This document shows positions 23,835 through 35,587 of a stretch of 64,000 nucleotides of DNA, piece after piece (the stretch's first letter is position 1; each line of letters opens with the position of its first letter). The position numbers and the translations under genes were made by a program. Under the pieces are notes generated by a model. It did no database searches. It had not been told where the DNA came from and worked only from the letters and a program-made list of their open reading frames with translations. This stretch comes from Hirundichthys speculiger (lineage: Eukaryota > Chordata > Actinopteri > Beloniformes > Exocoetidae), in NCBI GenBank assembly GCA_018398805.1, contig JAGFBZ010000747.1, forward strand, positions 620,001 to 684,000, in the 5' to 3' direction.

Positions 23835-24685
23835 ATGCCGACCAGAAGTGGCACTGAATTTTCTCCATCGGAAAGCGCAGCTAGCATTGCTAACATGTCC
23901 GAAGACGCTCCCCTGACCCGTGGCATGCTAAACTAAGCCATGAAGGAGACAATGCAGCCTTTACTGAAAGAAATTCTGAACAACATCCTCCAGCCCATGC
24001 TACAAGGACTAGAGGACAAAGTAACTGCGAAAATTGAGGATGTTAGCAGGGAACTTCGTCCAGCTATCCTAACTTTACAAGCAACAGTGACAGCGCATGC
24101 TGAAAGCATCAGCGCCCTCGAGACCTGCGATACGGCGCTGGAGGCGAGGGTGGCCATCGTGGAAAAGAGCAACACTGAACTACTCGAGAAACTAATAAGC
24201 TTTGAAGACAGAAGCCGCAGAAATAACATCAGGGTGGTGGGCTTACCAGAGGGGGCTGAAGGCTCAAACCCGACAAAATTCCTCCAGTCCTTGCTTCAAA
24301 AAACCTTTGAGCAGGAGTTTCCGTCTCCCCCGGAGATAGACAGAGCCCACCGCACCGGCCCGCAGCCCCCCGCCGGTGGCAGACCGCGTCCTTTCCTGGC
24401 GAGGATTCACTTTTTTCGGCAGAAGGAACGTGTGATGCAGCTTTCCAGGGAAGCCGGCCAGCTGACGTTCAACGGCAAGAATATTTTCATTTATCCAGAC
24501 CTCTCCGCTGAAACATCTAGACGCGAGCTGCTCTCGGTCCCGTGAAGGAGATTCTCCGCGGGAAACAGGGCGTGCGCTATGGTATCCGACACCCTGCCAG
24601 GCTTTGGATCGAGGTGGATGGGCAGCGCAAAATCTTCGACTCGCCGGTGGACACCAAGAACTTTTGCAGAGATAAGTTCAAGTGA
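23835..24685 (+). pseudogene. L1 ORF1p-like RNA-binding protein, broken
   Basis: L1 ORF1p is a trimeric nucleic-acid chaperone that coats LINE RNA. The likely ancestral start is ATG 23835. An in-frame TAA at 23934 cuts it, and an ATG at 23940 reopens 201 codons. The order is an amphipathic coiled coil (about 23950-24190), the RRM start D-R-S-R-R-N-N-I-R-V-V-G-L-P-E near 24210-24255, then a C-terminal domain. A frameshift near 24537-24542 moves the last segment, including P-A-R-L-W-I-E-V, to another frame that ends at TGA 24683. No CCHC knuckle was seen. Confidence 0.9.
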
Positions 24686-25337
24686 CTGTTGTGTACTTAT
24701 GTCTATGGACAGATGAGCCCCTCTGTAAACTGATGTAAGTTTATCCACTCGGTTATTACACAGGCTGTTGGTCTCAATGCTCCCTTGTTTTTGACTTTTT
24801 GAGGGGTAAGCTAACTGATTTATTTGGGATGTGTTTTTATGGTAATTTTCGTTTTGTAGCCTATTGTATATCCTCAATGCTGTTGTTTTGGGTTAGAGGA
24901 AGAAGTTGCCGATACCTAAGGCTTTCCTATTATTTTTTTTTTCTTTTCTTTTTTCTTTTCTTTCATTTTTCCCGACCACAAGGGGTCGCTGGTTACCCAT
25001 TTTTCACCACAGGATTCAGGTAATAACCTATAGCACTTCCCTGGAGGTGAAACACATCGAGGTTGAGTTAGGAGTTGGAACTGTTTATCACTAGTGAAGC
25101 TGGTAGAGTTTCCTCTACTGTTCCTGTAGCTTCAACGGTACCTTACACTTTTGTGGGTGCCATGATGGGTTTTTGTTATGTCGTTTTGGGGGGTGTTTAT
25201 GGGGGGGTGGGATGGTCCAACAAGATAGATGTGTGTTTTTTATTTTGTGTTTTTTCTGTGCTTTCGGGAGTTTATTACATTTATCCTGTATAGGCCTAAT
25301 CGTAGTCTTTATTTGACATGTAGTATGTATTATAGTA

Positions 25338-28300
25338 ATGACAGACCTTAATATTTTGAGTTTCAATGTGAGAGGGGCGAACATACCTCATAAACGTACC
25401 AGTATTTTAGAATTTTTGCGTAAAAAATCAATAGACTTTGCACTTATCCAGGAAACACATCTTCTACGGCAACAGGCCAATCGGTTAGCTAATAAACACT
25501 ATCTGATTCTGGCTTCCTCAGCTGCAACTTCTAGATCTAAAGGGGTGGCTGTTCTTGCAAGACGCAGAGTCAAGTTTGATTTTTTGGGTTGCTGGTCTGA
25601 TGATACTGGGAGGATATCCATTGCAAAAATTCGTTTTGAAGGCAAAATGATAGCCTTAGATTCTGTATGCACCAAATATGTTAGACAAGGAGTTTTATAG
25701 TTTACTGACTAAAACTCTACTGGATTTGACAGATTTCAAATTCATAGTGGGCACTGATTTCAACGCAGTGTGGGACCATAGAGTAGACCGTTCCACTGTG
25801 GCTGAAAGTGGGGAACAAGCATGGACCTCTTCAGAGCTCCGTGCTTGGGCTGATCACACAGGTCTGGCTGACATTTGGCGTTTAATGAACCCTTCAGTCA
25901 GAGATTATTCTTTTTTTTCTGGGAGACATTCTTCATTTTCCAGGATTGATTTCATTTTTGCTTCTATTGATCTGTTTCACAAAATTGGAAAGGTGGACTT
26001 ACTTCCTGTTGCATTTTCTGATCATAAGGCGGTACTATGTTCAGGTGCGTTGCGCGCTGTAACAGAGCGAGCCCCTAGATGGCGGTTTAACTCCACATTA
26101 TTGCATGATACATCATTTGTGGCTCAAATGCAAACTGGACTGCGTGAATTTATTAATATTAATACAAATTTGGTGGATGATCCACGGATAGTCTGGGATG
26201 CCATTAAAGGTTACATTAGAAGTAATGTTACACTCTATTCATCTACAGTTAGGAAAACGCGTTCTGCTCAGCTAGATAAGCTGGAGGCTCAATTTGCAGC
26301 ACTGGATGCCTCTTTGCAAAACAACTTCAGTGAGAGCGCAGCAGCTCGGAGAGAGGTGATCAGAAGAGAGATTAATTCACTCCTCAAGCACCGCTCCGAA
26401 TTTCTGATAAAGCGCACAAGGCAAAACTATTATTTCAATAGTGCGAGGCCCAGCCACTTGCTGGCACTACGTCTCAAATCAAATGAACATTTTGCTGATA
26501 TAGCGGCTGTTAAGTCCAAAGAAGGGGTGGTGCACACAGAACCTAGGGAGATAAATAAAACATTTAGCACTTTCTACTCGGAGCTGTACACCTCTGAGGT
26601 TGTCCACGAGGTAATTAAATGTGAGAAGTTCTTATCTGGAATACATTTGCCAATGCTTAGTAGAGCAGAGGCGGATTCCTTAAACAAGCCTATCTCAATG
26701 GAGGAAGTCAGTGTGGCAATTCGGGACATGCGCAAAGGCAAGTCGCCCGGTTTTGACGGGATACCACCTGAATTCTATTCTGCATTTTGGGATTGCCTCG
26801 GCCCATCAATGTTGAGGATGTTTCATTATGCTGTAGAAAAGGGGGCCTTTTCCAGGGATGTTAATGTGGCCATCATATCCTTACTGCTTAAGAAGGGTAA
26901 AGATCCCATGGAGTGTGCAAACTATAGACCCATCTCTCTTCTTAATTCTGACCTCAAGATTTTTGCCAAAGTGCTAGCGCGCCGGTTACAGGTATATATG
27001 ACTAAACTGGTGCACTGCGACCAAACCGGTTTTATTAGTTCCAGACTAGCATCCGATAATGTTAGAAGATTGCTACATATCATTAATAGTGCAGCAAGCA
27101 TCAGGTCTCCGGCTGCTGTGCTCTCATTGGATGCTATGAAGGCATTCGATCAGCTAGAGTGGCCCTATCTTTGGGCCGTGCTCGAGAGGATGGGTTTGGG
27201 TGCTACTTTTATTGGGCTGGTTAAAGTGCTTTATTGCAATCCAACTGCTATGGTATTAACTGGTAAGATCTGCTCTCCACCATTTAAAATAGGCAAGGGC
27301 TCCCGTCAGGGATGCCCCCTGAGTCCTCTTCTTTTTGCGCTCTCACTGGAGCCTCTCGCGCAGACAATTCGGCGGTCCTTTCTGATCTCCCCTATATCAA
27401 TTAATGACACACAGCATCATATCAGCCTATATGCTGACGACATCTTATTGTTTGTGGAGAATGCTGCTCAGTCCGTGACTCCCGTGCTTTCTATCTTTGA
27501 CCAGTTTAGTGCCATTTCAGGCTATAAAATAAACTGGTCGAAATCTGCCCTCATGCCATTGAATGAAGCAATGAAATCTGCCACTGTATCATCTTTGATT
27601 CCAGTTGTAAAGCAGTTCAAATATTTAGGTATAGAAATTTTCCCTTCTCTGCAATCTATTATAAAACACAATTTTGAGGACACCCTCAGCAAAATTTGCC
27701 TCGATTTGAACAGATGGTCTTCCCTGCCCAATTCTCTTCAAGCCAGAGTGTCCATAATAAAAATGAATATCCTTCCTCGTATCAACTTTGTGAGTTCAAT
27801 GCTCCCCTTGCCCCCCCCGAGCAAATTTTGGAATAAATTACACTCTGTCATCTCTAAGTTTATATGGCATGGGAAGCACCCCCGTCTCAAGCTGCCCTTA
27901 TTACAAAGAGCTAAAGCTCACGGCGGCTTATCATTGCCTAATTTTAAATTTTATTACTGGGCTTTCACATTACGCCCGCTTCTTAAGTGGTTTGACCCAG
28001 CAGCCAATGTATCATGGCGAGAACTTGAGGAAAGTTTGGTACATCCCATTAAATTAAAGGATGTCTTATATTCTAATGTAACCACTCACCAGTGTAGGGC
28101 TCGTTTTGGACCTATAGTTTCCCAACTAGTAAGTGTATGGAGAGCTGCAGAGAAACTATGTAAGATCTCTTCAAAAATGGAACCTGCTCTCTCCTGTATT
28201 CAATAATTCTGGCCTTCTCTTAGGTGGAGAGCCTATAAGGTTCCCAGGCTGGAGTGCTAGGGGGATTCACACTTTGGGGGACTTGTTTAATGAGAATGGT

Positions 28301-29097
28301 TTACGCACATTCCAAGATCTACGAGAGAGTTTTAATTTACCAGGTACTTCTTTCTTCTTTTACTTGCAATTGAGATCATCTATGAAAGCCTATGGGGTCC
28401 CCTGGCAAACTTCCCTTGCAATGCACCCTTTACATAAAGTAATCAGCAGCAGTTTTAGGTCTTCTAGGGGTTTGGTATCACGGTTATACTGGTATCTGTT
28501 GGAACATAGCTATGAACCTTTGACATTGGACACGATATGGAGAAAAGACCTACCAAATTTGGACCCAGAGTTCAGCTGGGACTGTCTGGGATAACATCCC
28601 ACTTACATCCAGGAACCCGGACCACCAGCAGATCCATCTGAACATTATTCACAGGACGTACCTCACGCCTCGCAGGCTTCACACTATGAAGCTATTGGAC
28701 AGTCCTAACTGTACATTATGTTCTTCAAATGCACTGGGAACGTTCTTCCATATGATGTGGGAATGTCCGGGAGTTACGGACTATGGTTGCGAAAGAACTC
28801 TCAACTCTTCTGGCGACTGTTATCCCCAGCTCGGCATCAGTTCTACTGTTGAACGATATATCCCAACTTCACCTAAGGACTACACAGAAACGTGTCTTTT
28901 TCTCAGGACTGACAGCAGCGAAGAAGCTGTTGGCCTTGAGGTGGAAACCCCCTCACTCGCTGTCATTCCACCAATGGGCACTCACGTTTTTAGATATTGT
29001 ATACCTTGAACTATCTACTGCTCGGCTGCATGGTGCAAGGGAAGATAATGTTAATATATGGTCGTACATTGCTGAAAAGATTAAGGAGATGGTTTGA
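25338..29097 (+). pseudogene. L1 ORF2p-like endonuclease/reverse transcriptase, frameshifted
   Basis: ORF2p nicks target DNA and reverse-transcribes LINE RNA. The reading opens at ATG 25338. The APE endonuclease shows S-F-N-V-R-G, Q-E-T-H-L, then after a shift near 25665 G-T-D-F-N-A-V, S-R-I-D-F-I-F and F-S-D-H-K. The 842-codon frame from 25678 carries the [11 protein letters not shown] (motif A, near 27127), [10 protein letters not shown] (motif B) and Y-A-D-D (motif C, 27430-27441). Further shifts near 28175-28200, 28575 and 28775 split the C-terminal region, including the Cys/His cluster C-T-L-C...H...C near 28710-28770. All catalytic motifs are still legible. Confidence 0.93.
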
Positions 29098-29145
29098 TAT
29101 ACCTACGGTTTTGTCACAGAATCATTTGTTTTTCTTGTTGGACCT

Positions 29146-29225
29146 GGGTGGCGGGGTGGGGGTGGGGGGGTGGGTAAGTTGTGTCTTTGTTTTGTTTTGT
29201 TTTGTTTTGTTTTGTTTTGTTTTTC
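29146..29225 (+). repeat. G-rich tract and (TTTTG)n in the L1 3'UTR
   Basis: Five G-runs of 3-7 bases separated by 1-4 bases occupy 29146-29174, a strong G-quadruplex candidate. A TTTTG pentamer array follows (about 29186-29225). Both lie between the ORF2 stop and the poly-A. Confidence 0.9.
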
Positions 29226-29324
29226 CTGTCAGTATTCATAATGGTTGTAATCGCTGACTCAGATTCGCAATAAATAAAAAGAAAACATTTGATCACAAAA
29301 AAAAAAAAATTAAGTGCATGAGTG

Positions 29325-29607
29325 ACCGTACGTGTGTAACACACAAAATGAATCTGAGGACATTTTAGGTTATTAATTTACTTTTGCAGTTCATTTTTGT
29401 GACGTCCTTTAAATGGATCTCACTGCACAGGTTGTGTTGTTTTAATTAGATGCCATCCAATGGCCTCCAAAAGCAGGATGCAACAGTTAAAAATAAAATC
29501 TTAAAATAGAACTTCAAATGGCATGAAAGAGTTTGCTCTGGTTCATGTCTCAGGATACCAACAGATTGGTACAATGTACACATTTTAAACTAAATATGAC
29601 TGCTGTT
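29325..29607. other. No recognisable feature
   Basis: Intron sequence between the L1 target duplication and the next hAT element. Confidence 0.5.
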
Positions 29608-29734
29608 TAGGGGTGTGAAAAAAAAATCGATTTGACAATATAGCGCGATTTTTGGTCGGCCAATATAATATCGATTTTTCAGCTCCTAACATCGATTTTT
29701 TAGGAAAATTTTATTATATTTATTTTATTATATT

Positions 29735-30101
29735 GGGGCAGCACGGTGGCTTGGTGGTCAGCACTGTTGCCTCACAGTTAGAAGGTTCCTGGTTTAACCT
29801 CAGCAGGTCTTTCTGTGGGGAGTTTCCATGTTCTCCCTGTGCTTACGTGGGCTTCCTCCGGGTACTCCGGCTTCCTCCCACAGTCCAAAGACATGTATGT
29901 CAGGTTAATTGGTGGTTCTAATTTGCCCGTAGGAGTGATTGTGAGTGTGAGTGGTTGTTTGCCTGCATGTGGCCCTGTGATGGACTGGTGACCTGTCCAA
30001 GTGGACCCCTGCCTTTCGCCCATAGACGGCTGGGATAGACTCCAGCAGATCCATATGAACCTGCATAGGATTAAGCAGGTATAGATGATAGATGGATGGA
30101 T
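29735..30101 (+). mobile_element. ATGG-tailed SINE-like element (full copy)
   Basis: It starts GGGGCAGCACGGTGG with an A-box-like TGGCTTGGTGG and a degenerate B-box, and ends in ATGG repeats. A perfect 13-bp duplication, ATTTTATTATATT, flanks it (29722-29734 and 30102-30114). The same repeat occurs at 44561, 21331, 60308 and, degraded, near 50800. Read as a tRNA-derived SINE with a LINE-type 3' tail; the family name is left open. Confidence 0.88.
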
Positions 30102-30372
30102 ATTTTATTATATTTATGTATTAAATGTGCAAAAACACTAATAACAAACAATAAATAGGTTGTTTTGAAGCAAATAGTTTTGACTCAATTTGTCCTCTGA
30201 ATGATCAATATCATCTGATGAACATATACAGCACCTTGATTTTTCATTCTCTTTCAATTTAATATCAACTGGGTAGAATATCACAATATATTGTGATATC
30301 GCCATATCGTGATAATATCGTATCATGACCCAAGTATCATGATACATATCGTATTGCGAGGTCGTTGCCCAT

Positions 30373-31631
30373 CAGAGCATGTGAGCGGAGCGGAGCGTGA
30401 GCGAGCGAGGAGCGGAGCGGACGAATTATGAAAGGAGCGCAGAGCGGGAGTTTTTTTTCTAGGATGATTCTGGTGGAGCGGGGCGTCATCCCGCTCCAGT
30501 TTCGCTCCGTTACCGTTCATATCATGGTCTTCAAGTATAACAATAGGAGGAGAACAGTGAATGAAAAATAGTTTCGGGAAAGGTTAATAACAAACAAAAG
30601 TGTATTAAACCAGCTAATTCCTAACGGAATTAGCTGGTTTAATACTTGTCAGTAAATATCTATTTTTTGGACTTTAAAACGGCTGTTGGCTCTGCGGGCC
30701 GGGCATACACTGTGCGACTGTCAGCTCGTTTTGAGCCGATTTTCCAGTCCTGCGAGTATTTTTTGGATCGGGCCGAATTTCGACCCTATCGTGGGTCGTG
30801 CTTCGTGCAGTATACGTGGGGTAACGACGAGAGATCAACACCTCCCGACGAGCTCCCGATCACAAGTCGTGTGCTCGCAAGGAAATCAAACTTGTTTGAA
30901 ATCCAGGTCGCTCCTCGTGAAGGTATCTCACAGTAGAAGCAGTAGGTGCGTTTGAGATGAACTGCGGCTCGCCTGGCGAGGAGACGAGATCAGGCGGCCG
31001 CAGCAGGAGGTGGAGACAAAAAGCTGCAGTCACGTCGGACAGTTTCCAGCATACAGGAGGAGACACTTACTTTAGATCACCTGTATGTTAGTTTGCAGAC
31101 CACGTTCTTAGATAAAGTGTCCTCGATCGCCGATTGAAGTTAAAATAAAAGTGATCCTCCTGTTGCATGAAACGTGTTCTTATCTGCATTGTGAGCCGCC
31201 CGCCGGTGATCGATTCTGCGCAGACCTGGCTCATTTCGAACGCACCCTTAGGTGCGTTATGAACGTATAGTGTAAGCAGTCAAGTCGCATCAGAGCATCG
31301 GGCCGTACAGTGTGAGAGCATTACTCGTGGACTGTGAACCTTTGAACTCAGCGATCTAGTCGTGCAGTGTGAGATAGGGCTGAATCAAACGATTTAAAAT
31401 ATCGCACAGTGTATGCCCAGCCTAAGGCTTCAGGTAAACATGTACATTTTATATGCATGCAAACATTTTTGGAGCGGAGCGCGGAGCGGAGCGGGGTGCA
31501 GTGTTACTGGAGCGCTGAGCGGTTATGGGTGGAGCGGCGATTTTCCGACTTTGAGGGAAGAGCGGAGCGGTGACAACCTTTGTGAGCGAGGAGCGGAAAT
31601 TATCGCCGCTCCACTCCGCTCACATGCTCTG
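30373..31631. mobile_element. hAT-like element, GAGCGG family, nested
   Basis: The ends are CAGAGCATGTGAGCGGAG and CTCCGCTCACATGCTCTG. A perfect duplication TTGCCCAT flanks it (30365-30372 and 31632-31639). GAGCGG hexamers are repeated many times inside both ends. It sits inside the outer element 29608-31650 and itself contains a further insertion. Confidence 0.93.
30697..31422. mobile_element. Third-level nested MITE, class uncertain
   Basis: The inverted ends are GGCCGGGCATACACTGTGCGA-like on the left and, read inward on the minus strand, GGCTGGGCATACACTGTGCG on the right. I could not find a clean target duplication, so hAT or Harbinger/ISL2EU are both possible. An additional inverted pair, AGGTGCGTTTGAGATGA near 30945 and its complement near 31231-31248, suggests one more small insertion or an internal repeat. 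Confidence 0.65.
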
Positions 31632-31959
31632 TTGCCCATACTCACCCCTATTGCTGTTGCTCTAAATAAATATTAACCTTAAACCACAGTCACATTTTCA
31701 CCAGTAAGCAGTTGCGTTGTTGCAGTGCCGTACGAGTAACGTCTGGTGGCAAAAAAAGAGAAAGAAAATACAGTGTTTGCATAGATGTTAGATTTGCACC
31801 GTGGTGTGAAACATTTGAAGTGACTACCGAGTGTTATTTTTATCAAAGATTAGTAAGATACAACACATGAGACGTGGTTTTATTACCCTCTTATGGTGTA
31901 AAGCTTGGATTACCATTATCTATTTAGAAAACATAACCTGAGCAAGATCGAGTCCCTAC

Positions 31960-32690
31960 CAGGTGATGTTCAAAGGGTGTGTTGTCATGGTGATAAACCT
32001 TTGGATTTATGGAGCCAGAAGCCCAGGTTCACCGCTTACTCTGAGTTTATTAGGATGAAAGTTCTGAAGGTCATCCCAGCATGTGTCATTACAATAATAA
32101 GTCAGAGAGACATCAACAGTGGTCTTAGAGGAGTGACTGCTGTTTCCCATCTAACTGGAAACACTTATAAATGCATTTTTAAACAATATCTTTGGCCATG
32201 ATGCACAGCGCCATATTTAAAAACATATCCAACATGTCATGTCAGCACAAACACCCCATCCCACCTGTCAAACAAGCTAGTGGAAGAATAATGCTTTGAG
32301 CTTGCTTTGCAGCACTTTGCTGTGTTTTAGTCAACCATAAACTCCTCTGTGTCCCAAAGAAGTCTGAAGTGAAAGGTGATGCTGGACAGCTAAAGGTTGG
32401 ACAGTGATCCAAGCACACCTGCAGGTGTACAACAGAACGGCTGAAAGAAAGAGAATCAAGGTCATGAACTGGTTCAGACCTCGAGCAGAATTAAATGCTG
32501 AGGAGGGACATTAACATAACTGTGAATAAGTGAAAGGCCGCAAACCTCAGATAACTTCAACAACACTGTAAAGAAGTGTGGGCTAAAATTTCACCACAAC
32601 AATGTCAGAGAGCGATAACATCACAAAGAGAGCAACTACTTCAATGTTTGCTACTAAAGATCCTTCTAGAACTTACTGAATCTGTACTTT
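31960..32690 (+). pseudogene. Tc1-like transposase relic
   Basis: Fragments such as AATGCTTTGAGCTTGCTTTG, ACAGTGATCCAAGCACACC and AGAACGGCTGAAAGAAAGAG line up in order with the second half of fish Tc1-like transposase genes; GATCCAAGCACACC is the D-P-x-H/S-T region of the DDE domain. Stops and gaps are frequent and no ends were found. Identification is from pattern memory only. Confidence 0.45.
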
Positions 32691-32793
32691 GTTTTTCAAA
32701 AACTACTTTTTCATTTTTGTCTTGCATTATTTTTACTTTTTATATGTGATACGTGTTGTTTTTTTTCATAAGGTTATATGTAGTCATTTTTAT

Positions 32794-33876
32794 TAGGGAT
32801 GCACGATAACTGTTTTTTAAAACAGATACCGATAACCGATAACACACACATATACCTAAGATCATTACATCAATACTATGAACAAAACCAAAAAACAGTT
32901 TTGACTCTTTAAATAAACAGATATTTATTTTTTCTAATGAAAAACTATTGGCAAGCCTCTCAGACATTTTTGTAAAACTATCAGACAAACCTATTTGATA
33001 TCTCACATCAACCTAAATAAGCTGCATTACTGACTGATACAAAAAAAATAAAGACTCCTTGAACTGATGGAAATACATGCATCAGAATTACTAACTGAAA
33101 AAATGCATTCCTAAATGACAATAAAAAATAATTCACAGGTCATAATGTACTGACACAAGTTAGACTTGTCTGTGTATATAAACTGCAAAAGTGCACTCCA
33201 TAGTAACAAACAAAATTACGTTTAAAGGGTTCGATTCAAATGAATGCCTTTTAATTAAGGTAAATGAGGTTCAGTAGTTTTGGGGGGGGGGTTTATCTCA
33301 TGGAAGCTTTAGATGAGAGAGATGATGGAGAGGAGAGGAGAGGAGAGGAGAGACTTGCTGCTGGCTTGCCCATGTTAGCTCATGTTAGCTCATGTTAGCG
33401 CGATTTTAAAACTCCATGGAAGTGATGGTTATGTTTCAGGTCGGATTCGACGTATTAAAGCTTGTGCTATTTTTCCCTCCTTCGCTTGGAGCATTTGTCA
33501 CAAATAACCAGCGAACAATCTTCTTCTGAAACTTTAATGAAGCTCCATATAATCGCCACCATGTTTGTTTGTTTTTATCAGCGCACTGAACTGCATGCTG
33601 CATTCAAGGTGTAACGTAAATTCCTCCGTTTCCTCATTTGCTCGTCGTTCTATCAGCTTTATCTATTTTTTCTATTTTGAATGTGTAATATGAGGGGAAA
33701 CACTGCAAATATCAATTCAAGTCAGCAACTACTAAAATTATGACCGACTTAACAAGTTGTTTTCTGGCATGAGGGGGTATTCTTGATTTTCCTTAGTGAA
33801 AAATCGTTTTTCTGATTATGCCGACGTCACTTGAACATAACATTCTGCCATCATTCAAGGCAAAGACAAATATATA

Positions 33877-33944
<68 letters not shown>

Positions 33945-34042
33945 ATCAGGGCTATTCGTCATGATATCGGACTTATCGGGAAGACGTCATGTCCTGTTAT
34001 CGGCCCGATAATTAGCGGGTCGATAATTATCGTGTATCCCTT
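32794..34042 (-). mobile_element. hAT-like element, family I copy 2
   Basis: The left end is TAGGGATGCACGATAA and the right end finishes ATTATCGTGTATCCCTT. A perfect duplication ATTTTTAT flanks it (32786-32793 and 34043-34050). It carries the same interior as copy 1, with a TA microsatellite expanded at 33868-33941 and an uninterrupted TTACTGAC site at 33027. Confidence 0.92.
33868..33941. repeat. (AT)n microsatellite inside family I copy 2
   Basis: About 70 bp of AT with a few AAA interruptions. Sister copies 1 and 3 have only AATATATATG at this spot, so the expansion is specific to this copy. Confidence 0.95.
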
Positions 34043-34050
34043 ATTTTTAT

Positions 34051-35587
34051 GACTTAATACAGACCATTGGTGATACTGGTGTTTCATTTAAAACCTTTTA
34101 AATTACAAGAGTGTTAACTGTGTTTTATAAAGATATGAGGAAAATTCTTGAATTAGCCATCTGTTACAACACAGTTCCTTGGAAATGTATATTTACAGCA
34201 AGCATATGCAAACAGGAAATGTAATGTAATCTACAAAGAGACTGTCATTCAGAGCTTTTATTTGGCAACACTTGCAGGAAGACCATGAGCACCAACAACC
34301 AGATGAGATTAAAAGCAAAGACACAACAACAAAGTGTTGACAACAGTTTGGTAATATTGCTGATCATATTACATTAAAAATAGGAGAACCGTATTGGTGG
34401 TTAGCATGTACCTAAAATGCAAGACATCAAGAGTTTATCTATGATTTCTATGCTGCACATGTGGGCCAGCTGCTACTGATTATCCATCTTTCCATCACCA
34501 ACTTTCTTTGTTTGAAGAAATACAGCGGTCTGAAACATCCTTATGTCAGTTTCAACTTACTATAATGACTTGGCTTGATTCAAGAGTGTATTCATGCACA
34601 TACGGAAGTGCTCACAAACATTATGCCAGTCACCTCCTGAGCCCCAGAGTCACTAATGCAGAAGAGAAGCTGCCAGTCAGTGGTTGCCTCATCCTGCTGC
34701 TCTTGTTAAATACAACTCTGCATTTTCTGTCCTCGGCTCAGTGAGGAAGACACGCTGTCTTTCACTGCCTTTTATCCGCGCTCCGTGAAGCTGCTTCCCT
34801 CAGATAATAAACTGAGGTCCTTCGGGACTATACGGAGACTCCAGGCAAACAAGATGTGCTTGTCTGATAAAAGAAAGTGATGTGTACAAGTGCAAACATT
34901 CAATAACATCCCCTGGATTTCTCACTTTACTCTTATCTGGATCTCGCCAGCTGGGGGCTTTTCTCTTGTGGAGCCATCTGTAAAGTCTAATTCAATCAGA
35001 GTGGAGAGTCATTTTATGTTTGATGCATGGACATGCACTGTGTGGCCAACTACGGTTTTGCTCTGTGCCATGAGGGCAAAAGGTGTACTAAGTATAATAA
35101 GTAAGTTTAAGTGTGGCTGCTTTTTAATTTTTTTGGGCTGATCTTTTTTTTCAGATGATATTGGCTAATTGATTTTCTCCCAAGAAGTCATACATGAGTA
35201 TGGAGGCGTCAGCATGAATCCTTTTTTAAGAAACAGGAAATTACCAATGAAATTCACTTCCTGTTACCAAAGAACAAAACAAAGAAGGAAATCATGAAGA
35301 ATCAGCATCAAACTGAAACTTGTAGCCTTTCAAGTAAAAATTTGTACAAGTAAGTGCTAGATTACGAACTAATAATAATTCAATTTTGCAAATGATATAA
35401 TCAAAAGAATGCTGCCTTTAGAATAGACAGTTTCAACATGCTTATGATCTTTACAGCAATTAGAAATGTGAACTGTACTTAAAGAAGGTATCCTGGACAG
35501 CCATCCTTTTCTTTATCAATACAAAGAATTACTCTGGTTCTTTTGGATTGACTTTGATGTCCAGGGAGTAATAACGAGAGACTGTAT
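34051..35587. other. No recognisable feature
   Basis: Intron sequence with no gene or mobile element that I recognise. Confidence 0.5.

Larger units (their letters stand above)
23670..29305 (+). mobile_element. Full-length L1-clade LINE, both ORFs broken
   Basis: The 5.6-kb element has a 5'UTR, an ORF1-like and an ORF2-like region, a G-rich and (TTTTG)n-bearing 3'UTR, AATAAA-type signals near 29271 and a short poly-A. It is flanked by a perfect 19-bp duplication, AAAATTAAGTGCATGAGTG, at 23651-23669 and 29306-29324. A full 5' end is implied because the duplication abuts a sequence containing CAAGATGGCG at the start. The coding parts carry one stop and one shift in ORF1 and at least four shifts in ORF2, so this copy cannot move by itself. 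Confidence 0.95.
29608..31650. mobile_element. Outer hAT-like element holding three further insertions
   Basis: The left end is TAGGGGTGTGAAAAAAA and the right end finishes ACTCACCCCTA. The flanks CTGCTGTT and TTGCTGTT match at 7 of 8. ATCGAT and ATATCG-like submotifs recur near both ends (about 29627-29700 and 30285-30355). Without its insertions it would be only about 400 bp. Confidence 0.82.

Noticed and set aside
24491..24877. Minus-strand ORF of 128 codons
   Set aside because: It is antisense to the L1 ORF1 region.
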